64,000 nt of DNA, taken from Metallyticus violacea. Its lineage: Eukaryota; Arthropoda; Insecta; Mantodea; Metallyticidae. A program made the translations under genes and the position numbers. Of the stretch, positions 45,600 through 55,379 are shown one piece after another; position 1 is the first letter of the stretch; each line of letters opens with the position of its first letter. The notes below the pieces were generated by a model. The model was not told the DNA's origin and searched no databases. It saw only the letters and a program-made list of their open reading frames with translations. Where the stretch lies: the NCBI GenBank assembly GCA_030762175.1, contig CM060841.1:5591501-5655500 (forward strand). Direction: 5' to 3'.

Positions 45600-46095
45600 A
45601 ATTTTTTCTGTTCCCACGGTGTTCGGGAAAACGTCAGGGACAGAGAAACTTTTATGAATGGTGTGCTGTGGAACGTGACTGAATTGAGGACTGTTTTTCT
45701 TCATGGATAAAACAATAAATTGTGTCATTTATCTTGACATTCCTGGCCAGTTTGCTATCTCACAACTTCTCCCTTTGCAACCAAATGTGATATTCCAGCA
45801 CGATGACAGCCCACTGCACTGGAGTGTAGATGTTCGTCCGTTTTTGGATAGAACGTTCATGGACCCAGTTCCTAACCCCAACGATTTCCATACATTACAC
45901 CTTTGGAATTTTTTCTGTAGGTTTATGTGAAAGACAGACTCCACGCTGCACATGTACATGATCTTCCTGATCCTCGCCAAAACTTGTGCCAGCTACAACT
46001 CAATCACTCCGAACGTACTAATGCGCACATGAATCGATATTGATTATCGATTGGACATTCCGAGAGTTACTAATTGAAGTAGAAGTTCATACATT
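45600..46095 (+). pseudogene. DUF4817-type transposase, catalytic-domain fragment
   Basis: Plus-strand frames give FFFMDK-like sequence then INCVIYLDIPGQFAISQLLP and VIFQHDDSPLHWSVDVRPFL, with the second catalytic Asp in QHDD. A shifted frame reads ITPLEFFL, a stop, then VYVKDRLHAAHVHDLPDPRQ. Thus the third catalytic residue is Glu instead of Asp (codon 45906-45908) and the tryptophan of the usual FFLWG is a stop. A third frame closes with ITPNVLMRT, a stop and IDIDYRLD. The N-terminal half is absent. Confidence 0.7.
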
Positions 46096-47790
46096 TTAAA
46101 CAGTTTCAGTTGCTTTATCTGATACCGCAAATTGCAAATCTCTAGGACTAATAGTTTCCTTAAGATTAGAATTTGAAATCAGGAAGATTTCATGTGGACA
46201 CATTTAGTGAAAATAGTCCCGATACTAGTTTAGCTGTCAGCGGCTAAACCCTCCGGCAAGCGCTGCACAATTTAAATTTGGGCACTACGTATTAAATAAC
46301 AACATGTGATACTCACCATCGTTACAGTGGATGTTGAAAATGTCCATTTTTACTGACACGTTTCAGTTCTTCATCTCTAATAGACCAAACCTAGTTTCGA
46401 ATGTTTAAGTTCCTCCTTCGTGTAAGGATTAGTTGAACCTCCTTTATTTAAAAAAACAAAAAAAAAAACACAAATATTAAGATATGGGAAACTAGAATGC
46501 TAAACCAAAGTCAACAATTCTGAAATCAAATATACTTCTCAATTCTGTTTTCATCCCCCCCCCCCGTTAGTCACAGAAAACTGCTGCACTATTTAATATT
46601 GTTTTTATATTGGAATCGGGCTGCCAAGAAATTTACACATTTAATGCTTGCTTCATTGTGCCTCACGAATTTCTGCAGGTTATGCCTTGTAGACGATGTA
46701 GTGATTATTTCGCCATTGCACTAATTGCTCTTGACTGCGCAACCCGCTCGCAACTGATCCAAGAGAGAATGACGCCGTAAAATTTCATCAACTGGATGGG
46801 GATAGGTCCGTTGATCGGCCGATCTAATTCATGGTACTTTTAAACTGATCTTACTGATCAGCATTATTATTAAGTCCCGTAATACAGCATTGGTTTGTGT
46901 ATGGCAACATATTATACAGCATTAAATTATTTCTATTTCTATCGTAATGAAAGAGGAAAACTCTACAAACTACAAAAAAACAGCCCGGTTACGTCACACT
47001 CAAGTACTGTACTGTATTTTAAGTGAGAGAGTTTCTGTTTATTCGCAAATATTCTTATGTGCAAATAATTCACATTAATTTGGCATTTTTGGTACTGGGT
47101 GTAATTTTAAATACTGGCCGAATATGTTTAAACAAAGAGTGTGCTTAGGAAAGAAGAGGGGCAAATGGTGATAAATTTATTGTCATGTTTGAAACCAAAC
47201 ACCCGGAACAAAATATAAGCTGAGCAGCAAATAATGTCGTCTCATTGTTAGAAATTTAGATATTTCGTACTTTTTAATAAAAATTGAGAATGCCGAAAAT
47301 GTCCAACTAAGAAGGGGGGGGGAACAAAAGTTTGCAGGAATGCCAAAAAAAAATGACAATTTCACTTTTGTGACATCATAAAATGGACCAATGAAATGAA
47401 ACAAAATTTCTACTTTTGACTAATCACAACCCGATATTATGAAACCCTTTTACCACGCAAAGTGCCTTTGTCTTCTGGTCAGTGTAGCGAACTCTATACC
47501 CCCCACTATAATTCCTGAGCATCATACAATTTAATCAAGAACAGCATTCGGCAATTTTAAATAAAGTGCGGAATTCTACTTCTACATGCTCATCTACTAA
47601 TTTCCGAATGTCCTTTGTATCCAATAAAATTGCACCCCTGCATTTAAATTTGATAGCTGTGTTTTCATAATTGTAAATTTAAGTAACTTAATGTATATTC
47701 ACTCAAACAATTGTTTTTGTGTATTCAGCGAAACAGTCTGACATAATTTTGTAAATTATGTAACAATATCTACCTAAGCAACCATACATC
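46096..47790. other. Unassigned stretch
   Basis: C10 run near 46556 and G9 run near 47317. No supported gene. Confidence 0.35.
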
Positions 47791-47804
47791 TTAATAAACA
47801 CGTA

Positions 47805-48115
47805 CCGCCACGGGTGGCCGAGGTCGTTAAGGCACGGACTCATGAGCGGGAGGTCTGCGGTTCGAATCCCGCCAGGACCGTCCTCCCTGACTGAGGTTTT
47901 TTCCAGGTTTTCCTCAGTCTTCATAACTGGCAAATGCCGGGGAGGTACCTAAACTTAGGCCTGGAACGCTTCCTTCCTTAAAAAAAAAAATATATATCCT
48001 TTCCCAATTTATCATTTCATCTCATGTATCATCAGTGTCCACCGCCTGTGGTGCCTCAGCAGTAAAAACGGGCGTTAAACACTACTCAAAAAAAAAAATA
48101 AATAAATAAATAAAT
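47805..48115 (+). mobile_element. SINE-B copy, nearly consensus, with A-rich tail
   Basis: The best-kept plus-strand copy: CCGCCACGGGTGGCCGAGG, TCGTTAAGGCACGGACTC (A box and D arm), GGTTCGAATCCCGCCAGG (B box), CTGACTGAGG, GGCAAATGCCGGGGAGGTAC, TCATCAGTGTCCACCGCC, GGGCGTTAAACACTACTC. It ends in an A10 run and (AAAT)n. The flanks ATAAACACGT and AAATACGT may be a short target-site duplication. Confidence 0.93.
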
Positions 48116-48152
48116 ACGTTGTTCAAAATGGTAAAATCTTTTCTCTGTTTTG

Positions 48153-48316
48153 TTTTTTTCTCAGTTGGTATTAGTAAATCGAATATATCGATTTTAATAG
48201 TCGACTTTCGTCTGTTTCAGTCTCACGGTTTCGGAATAGGTAGGTAGGTATTCATAAGTAAGTATAACATTTTATACAACTGTTAATATTCTGTGCGTGA
48301 ATTTCAAATATATATT
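48153..48316 (+). repeat. Unclassified repeat, copy 1
   Basis: About 160 bp shared in inverted orientation with 55230-55379. Matching blocks are TTCTCAGTTGGTATTAGTAA, TTTTAATAGTCGACTTTCG, TTTCAGTCTCACGG, AGTATAACATTTTATACAAC and TGTTAATATTCTG. No terminal repeats or coding sequence. A piece (AGTCGACTTTCATCTGTT) recurs at about 48387. Confidence 0.6.
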
Positions 48317-51300
48317 ACTCTTATTCTTATTCTATTCATGAATTAGCCTTAACCTCGTATTTGCCTCTCTATTAGCATTATTGACAGTCGACTTTCATCT
48401 GTTGCTAGATGGCTTGAAAAGTTGTATTCGTAATACAAATTTACAATTATTACCATTTTGGAAGCTAAATTTAGGGGAATTATGTTTAAATTTTTGTTTT
48501 ATTCCTGAAATAGTTTTAATAAACATCACTACTCGCTACGTTCGTGAATTTATTGGCAATCTCAGAACCTCTTGTGATATTACTTGTGATAATTTCGTTA
48601 GACATGGAATAAGACATATTGTTTATGAATTATATTTCAACTTTATAATTTAATACGTTATTTGTTTATACTTGTATTTAAATTTTCCGTTCTGATGTTC
48701 AAATGGGGCATTCGCGATATTTTTGATAACGAAACTATCTCGTAGTACTGAGCATGTCCTTTTTTATGTCGTGACAGCAGTCCAAACAGGATGTACTAGA
48801 GAGCACCATGTGAGGCTATCTAACAACCGTGTTGTCATAAAACCTGTAGTCTTTTTTTGACCCTGAACGCTCTGTAGAGTAACGCATTTTTAGTATAATG
48901 TGAATCCGCTCCTATGCGCACTGGATTCATTCAAAATTTTCATGTTCATTTGTCTCATTCCACAACTATAATTTACGACATTATATTTCTGTTTGTATTT
49001 GGTTATTAGAAGTCAAGAAATCATAATCAAAAATTGTACAGTTTTAACAAAGGAAAAACTTTAAAAAAAACAGTTTACTAATTTTTAACATTAGCACACA
49101 AGTGGGTGGTTTCTGAATGTAAGGGAAAACATTAACAATTAAATCAGAAACTTTACGGTGTTCCAACTTAATCATATCAATCGGAATCAAAACGCAAGTT
49201 TAGTCGTGGTAGGACTAGTGTAGCATTATCTGCAAGGTAGGGTTGTGGTATATGTTTTAGGAAGCGGAGTTGAAGAGACGTAAAATAACCTGTGAGCGGA
49301 CAAAGTTTATAACTAAAGCTTTGTAATTCGTATGCTAATTGCTTTCTTAGAGTGTAGTAAGTTTGCATAAGAAATAATGCTATAACTTCGTATTTTTCAC
49401 ACCAAATAGAAAAAAATTTATTTAGTTCACCCTTGCTGCTGCAAGTGTTTATGGTCTCTTGTACTGCATCTCCAGGTAAAGCTATACAGAGTGTGTCACT
49501 TAACATTATCACCTCAATATCTCCCAGACAATTTTATTGAACCCTTTTCTCACGATGGAAGGACAAAAAGGTCACACAAATTTAGCTTAATCAGATTATA
49601 GGAATCGTGAAAAACTGTATTATCAGTTCAAAGTTATATTTGTTCATTGTTCAGTGGATATTATTCTAGAATTGCTAAAAATATACGAAATTAGAATGAC
49701 AATATGAATAGCCGCATGTTTATTGTAGAAATCATTATCGAGATACAGCCATTGGAATTTTCTCTATAACCTTTAATTCCTGGATGATGTATAAAGATAA
49801 ATCAATGTTGGTAAGGAAGTTGTAACTAAGGATCTTAAAGGTTTTAACAAGCATTAATCCAGATAATTTCAAAATGAGTTGAAAAGCGGTTACACCAAGG
49901 ATAACTTCATGACAACCATTTTCAAGGAAACGTTCTAAGTGTCATTCTCAGATAAGCAAAAAACTACCCATCTGTGTTATTATTTAACATATAACATCCA
50001 AAATCATTGTGACAAAAAATGTTTACTGCTAAGTTATTTGGCATAATTAATCATTACCAAAAATACAATAGTCAGTGAGAAAATAATTAAAAAAAATAAG
50101 AAGATTCTGTGTGCCAAATGATGGAAGAGTCGGTTACAAGTGCTATTCAAAATTGTATTACCATTTATTTCAAGTTTTAGGGGAAAATAATTTTAAAAAA
50201 TAACATTAATATTTACAGGAATGTATGTTATAATGTTATTAAGCACAAAATACGTTAATAATGGCAAAAGTAATTAAACAAGCACAGCAAAATTCTTATA
50301 CTTTTTCCTACAACTGAAAGGAAGAGTTAAGTTTTTCATTCTTACACAGGGGTTGAAATTGATGTCTCACAAAACTTTGTGTGCTCTTCAGCAAAGAATG
50401 GCAACATGAACTAGAGGTCTTTTTTCAACTGAAACGAACTTCCAGACGAAGTACATATTGTTATATATCAACCACTGATTTTCTTCTCTTTGAAACTTCA
50501 AAAACCTTCCACTCCCCAATGGCGAATAAATCCTTTTAATATCTCTTTGAGATGAATCAGATCAAAATACTTTAGGCATTGTGCATTTTGAAATGTTGCA
50601 CTTGTTTAATGTTAACAATATTCTTAAAATCAAAGCAATCACCTACTCCATTGCAATCACATGAAAACAATTTATAGCTTGTAGCTTAATCTAAATTCTT
50701 ATGTAAACTTTGGAAAATGAAGTCCTTACTTACACTTTTTCTTTTGTCTTTAATAGCGAAATATCTATTTCAACACAAAAAGCTATGGCCACTGACTAAT
50801 TACTTCTGTACCATAAGTATTTCCCCTTAAAAGTTAATATTAACATGGCATGGCACTTAGATCAACGATGGAAACATAGTTATGGTATTTAGAACTGCGC
50901 TATCTGTTAACGAATATTTTAACTGCTTTATCTTTGTATAGACACTTTAAACACAACTATGAGATGCATCAGGGCAAGTAGAACGATAACTTAGAACGTT
51001 TGGTATTTCCACTGTTCATATCTAATAACGGATTATACTGGAACCTTGCGGCAACCTCGTGTTACATTATAACATTATGCTAAAAATGAACAGTTTTTAA
51101 ACTCTATTTGGGCTAAACTTGCGAGCATTTCTTTGTCCTTCTCTCTGGAGAAATCCAAAGCTATTTCCTCCATTCTTTTCTTCCCCTTTTCATTCTCTTC
51201 ATTCCATAAACGTATATGTGTTTCTTCAGACCATATCCTTCCTTGTGTTTCTTAATCTTTTCTTTTGGTAACGGGGTAATAACTGCTCTGTAACAAGTAA

Positions 51301-51956
51301 CAAGTATTCGTGTGTTTCAATTTGCCCATTTGCTGTATCCAAGAGAGGTTATTTATTATTAATCCATCATGTACCTTCATACATAATTTTAAATAGTTAA
51401 GGTGCTAGTCTAGAGCTCAAAAGTTAATCAAAATATTTCCTAGTTGGGGTTCCTAATCTTAATAATACAGGAATCCTTAAAACCACTCTTTCCCATTGGG
51501 TCATTCGCGGCTTTAGGGGGGGGGGAGGTTATAGGAAAAGTTCAGAGGATCCGGTAAGCATTTGCATAAAATTTTCCACTTTCCTAATTACAAAATAAAT
51601 GTACTTCTTTTTTTAATATTACTGCCCACATCCGCTACCTGCAGCTAACATACAAATACAAAAGCATTAAAAAGTATCAGCTGATCTCTGACAGCTGTTA
51701 GCTAGTTGGTAAACATAACTTCAAAGTGAAATTTAAATAAAGTTCGTAGGTTCGGAATGTGTAGCAGTTACGTGGGTAGAATAACAGACGCAACTTATAC
51801 ATCAGTAATTAGAGGAAGGTTTGTCAGTGTCTGAAATAATAAAAAAAATTTAAGAATTAAGAAAGCTATAAAATTGCACTTAACTCCATCTTCACTTCGT
51901 TCTTTTATCATGGTTTCCATCATAATATTGTATCAGTAAAGTAACGCTAAACCATA
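48317..51956. other. Unassigned AT-rich stretch with one 111-codon frame
   Basis: A minus-strand frame (49177-49512) starts MIMLSDTLCIALPGDAVQET and ends LPRLNLRFDSD. I do not recognise it, though length and composition are slightly better than chance. The rest, to 51956, shows no feature I can support. Confidence 0.3.
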
Positions 51957-52330
51957 CAGGATGTTTCCGTGATGATGATAATGTGTCGTTTTCAGATTGG
52001 CAGCCTCTATCGTAAACGCTGAAGTCGCAGATTATAATTCAGAATTTTTTGGATATTTATGACAGAGGAATAAAAAAAAAAGCATCGGTCTTTGTTTGTA
52101 GATGTAATAATTCTGTATATTTGTAGTGCTTCCAAAAGCTGCGAAAACACTTGCAACAGCTGTTCAAAATGGCGTCCTCTAGCAGATATGAAAACGTCCA
52201 TATAAGTCGCCCGAGAGTTCCGCAACCGTATTGGCATTTCGCTCGGGTTAAATGAGCGTGCGCTTCATCTTGTAAACTCAGTCTGCAGTCCACTAGACAC
52301 TCGCACTAATACATCTGGATTAAACTCTTC
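51957..52330 (-). pseudogene. Probable DUF4817-type transposon 3' end
   Basis: On the plus strand ACAGGATGTTTCCG (about 51957) resembles the ACAGGGTGTTTC-type terminus common to insect elements of this group. On the minus strand, MPIRLRNSRATYMDVFISAR, then GRHFEQLL, resembles the R..C....G.HFEHLL ending of DUF4817-type transposases. No catalytic residues are covered. The assignment rests on these two weak signals in the right order. Confidence 0.4.
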
Positions 52331-52647
52331 AGATGCACGTCATAGCGTCTTTATTGTATCACTATTTTAAAACGTACGCCATCTGCATGGCATTAGTGGA
52401 GTTTCTTTCCCAAGCCTTCGTGATATGCGCCTACATGGTTGTCCAGATTGCCTACCCTTATTTTTTTTTCTTCTAAAATTCTTTTATATCTCCTGCAACG
52501 TGTGAAAAAGAGCTTTGGTTGTTATTTGCTACTGTGGGATTTCCTAACTCAAATTGATACTTTGCCTTTCTCTATAATGCCTGAAGGATTCTACATCATC
52601 AAGGACACTCCCGGTATGTTGTACCGTTTTTATAGATGCACTGCTTA
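52331..52647. other. Spacer
   Basis: Nothing supported beyond a 69-codon unassigned frame. Confidence 0.35.
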
Positions 52648-52880
52648 GTAGATTTAAGGTCGCGGATTTTTATGGCGGTAAAACCCAAAGTATGGCTTCC
52701 TTCCGAAGGGAAGTAAAGCGCGGGTCCAGTGTCGTACATTTATGGCACGTAAAAAAACCTTAAGCCTGAAAAAAGAGACCTCTGAGCAAAATTTGTCGAC
52801 CGTTTCACGCCCTGAATTGAATGGGACGCTGATGACCTGAGCTGTTAAAGAGCGCCCGTAAATAAATCAATAAATAAAAA
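52648..52880 (+). mobile_element. SINE-A copy, head truncated
   Basis: Begins inside the tRNA head (AGATTTAAGGTCGCGG); the A and B boxes are missing. The body (CTTCCTTCCGAAGGGAAGTA, CCTTAAGCCTGAAAAAAGAG, TTTCACGCCCTGAATTGAAT) and the tail GAGCGCCCGTAAATAAATC are complete. Confidence 0.85.
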
Positions 52881-52912
52881 TAATAATTTTTCTTTTGTTC
52901 TGCCTCTATCTA

Positions 52913-53803
52913 CGAGGGCCATCCAGAAAGTAAGTCCCAATCGCGCATGGAGATGGAACCACTTGTCGGATAGGAATGCGCATGCGCAGGAGTAGAGAGG
53001 AAGTATGTGGGAATAATGCAGTAAAGTTTCAGCCTTGTGACGGCTGTGGTTACCGCGCTGGGCTATAGGAAAATGGCTGCTCTGATATTGTCTCCCGCCA
53101 ACTGCGAGGTTCGTGCAGTCATCCGAGGTTTGCTCGCTCAAAAGCAAAGTCCAGCAGAGATCCACCGCTAATTGTGTCAAGTGTATGGACACGACATTAT
53201 GGTAAGACGATGGTGCAGGCAATTCACTGAAGGACGAACCAATATTCACGACGACGACTGTAGTGGCCGACCGTCCCTGGTGACGGCAGAAGTGTTGGAA
53301 AGTGTGCGGCAAGCAATTGAGCAGAAACGGTGCTTCACAATTTCAGAACTCTCTTGTCAATTCCCCAGATGTCTCGCTCCCTTGTGCACGAAATTGTCTC
53401 CCGGAAGCCTTGACACTTCTGCCGTCACCAGGGAGTCGGCCACTACAGTCGTCGTCGTGAATATTGGTTCGTCCTTCAGTGAATTGCCTGCACCATCGTC
53501 TTACCATACTGTCGCACTAATGTCGTGTCCATACACTTGACACAATTGGCGATGGATCTCTGCCGGACTTTGCATTTGAGCGGCAAACCTCGGATGACTG
53601 CACGAACCTCGCAGTTGGCGGAAGACAATATCAGAGCAGCCATTTTCTCCTAGCACAGCGCGATAACCACGACCGTCACAAGGCTGAAACTTTACTGCAT
53701 TATTCTCACATACTTCCTCTCTATTCCTGCGCATGCACATTCCTATCCGACTAGTGGTGCCATCTCTAGGCGCGATTGGCACTTACTTTCTGGATGTACC
53801 TCG
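52913..53803. mobile_element. Mariner foldback: two inverted 5' halves
   Basis: Arm 1 (52913-53295) and arm 2 (53413-53803) are near-identical inverted copies, flanked by TA on both sides (52911-52912, 53804-53805). Both begin CGAGG..CATCCAGAAAGTAAG. Each arm carries the 5' part of a mariner transposase gene. In arm 1 on the plus strand, SANCEVRAVIRGLL-like sequence, SPAEIHR, a stop, LCQVYGHDI and RRWCRQFTEGRTNIHDDD can be read. The spacer continues the same gene (RQAIEQKRCFTISELS). The C-terminal half and the normal 3' end are absent: the element turns back on itself. An 11-bp difference (AGTGCGACAGT, absent from arm 1) separates the arms. Because both outer ends are 5' termini with TA flanks, it may have moved as a unit. 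Confidence 0.85.
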
Positions 53804-53805
53804 TA

Positions 53806-54732
53806 TTTTATCTGCTTTTATTATAATTATTATTATTTAATCGCTTTTTATTTTAGTTAGTTTTTAGATTTAGATAAGTCTGCACAATAATAACATAACA
53901 AATGTAAACATGTAATTTTTTCAAATAAAGAATAAAAGTTCTGGATATACGTTCTGGTATAGGGAACAGGTACCGGGATGCAGTATTACAGATTTTTATT
54001 TTATTTTATGTACCTGCGTAACTTAACACCTTTTTGTTTTCAATGAAATTAGGTGTTGTATGGCAGGTAGTATTTAAAAGCAGTTCTGGCTGATATTTCT
54101 TTGATGAACCGTGTAAATCATGCGAATTGCTCAAACGCTTAGTTGTGCATTCACTGAGTTGAGTGACGTTGTCCTGTGTTCGGTAAACTGTATTCCGCAA
54201 ATTTGCTTGCTCTAATAAATCGATCAACAGTTCGGCTGTCCCGAGTCATCTGATGACAAAGGCAGTGGTAGTGCGAACGGGCATTTGGTTAATTAATTGA
54301 TATATGGGGTAAATAAGAAAATGGCTTTTGTATATTAGAAGCTTTCGCATCCCATGCGAGATATTAAATGGTGCTTTTGTTCAACGAACAATATATTGGT
54401 TTTATTGTATATATTTATTTAATTGTACACATATTTTGGCTACATTTTATAATAATTAATATTATAAGAGGGTCTGAGATTACGTGAGTGAATTTATCTG
54501 GAGAGCTCAGACCCTCGTGTAATATTTATTAGGAATATTTCAGAATAAAATAAGAATTTAAATATAATTGCCTTAAACTTGGCTTATAAAATTGTAATAA
54601 TTGTATATTTGTCCTTAACCTTTTCAAGCAATCTTGAGACAGAAGAATGCCGATTGTCAGTAATGCCAATGGAGAAAAGTAAAATACGGGTTTATCTCTA
54701 TTTCATGAAAAGAATAAGATTTATATATAAAA
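53806..54732. other. AT-rich spacer
   Basis: A 73-codon minus-strand frame at 54006 is unassigned. Nothing else seen. Confidence 0.35.
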
Positions 54733-54988
54733 GAAAAATAAAAATAAAGTAACACTATTAACAATGTAACCAATTAACAGTAATTATAACAGCAGAAAAG
54801 GATAAAAGCTTCTATGAGTTCTTCTATGGCAAGAAGACAAGCCAAAACAAGACAACTCAACGAGTTCGAAATATACCTAGCGATTTCAAGTGTGTCTTTT
54901 TCTTAGTGTTTTATCCTTTAAATAAAAGTTTTTATAATTACTGTTAATTTGTTATATTGCTAATAGTGTTACTCTATTTTTATTTTTC
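54733..54988. mobile_element. Complete MITE, 256 bp, ~75-bp terminal inverted repeats
   Basis: The left end GAAAAATAAAAATAAAGTAA, CACTATTAACAATGTAACC, AATTAACAGTAATTATAA mirrors the right end (TTATAATTACTGTTAATTTG, TTATATTGCTAATAGTG, TTACTCTATTTTTATTTTTC). The centre has TGAGTTCTTCTATGGCAAG and GAGTTCGAAATATACCTAGC. Partial copies lie at 17090-17349 and 19745-19940. No coding capacity, so it would rely on an unidentified transposase. Confidence 0.75.
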
Positions 54989-55189
54989 TGTTATATTGTT
55001 TGCATCCCTGGTGTTGCTTTTAACTTGACTTATTAAGTTAAATTTGCTTTGGCCTGTTTTGCTTTTGACTTCTTTAGTCTTTATCTATTATTCTTTCAAT
55101 TTTATTTCTGACATTTTCTGTTTTTACTAATACAATTTATTGTTTAATACATCTTATACTATGACATCTATCCAAGGTAATATATTAAA

Positions 55190-55191
<2 letters not shown>

Positions 55192-55231
<40 letters not shown>
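55192..55231. repeat. (TA)n microsatellite
   Basis: About 19 TA units bordering the unclassified repeat at 55230. Confidence 0.95.
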
Positions 55232-55234
<3 letters not shown>

Positions 55235-55379
55235 GAAATTCGCCTACAGAATATTAACATTTGTAATAAACGTTATACTTATTATTATCTATCCTCTTCA
55301 GAAGCCGTGAGACTGAAATGAGCAAAAGTCGACTATTACAATCGCCGTTCGATTTTCTAATACCAACTAAGAAAAAATA
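55230..55379 (-). repeat. Unclassified repeat, copy 2
   Basis: Inverted relative to 48153-48316. On the minus strand it reads TTCTTAGTTGGTATTAGAAA, TGTAATAGTCGACTTTTG, TTTCAGTCTCACGG and TGTTAATATTCTG. It ends at a (TA)n tract, while copy 1 ends at ATATATATT, which suggests a preferred or inherited AT end. Confidence 0.6.

Noticed and set aside
47805..47880. tRNA-Ser/Leu gene
   Set aside because: It is the head of SINE-B, followed by the family body. The variable arm and acceptor stem do not form a proper tRNA.
52845..53782. 155-codon and 93-codon minus-strand frames
   Set aside because: They run across arms of the mariner foldback and partly through SINE-A. The readable transposase peptide is in other frames.
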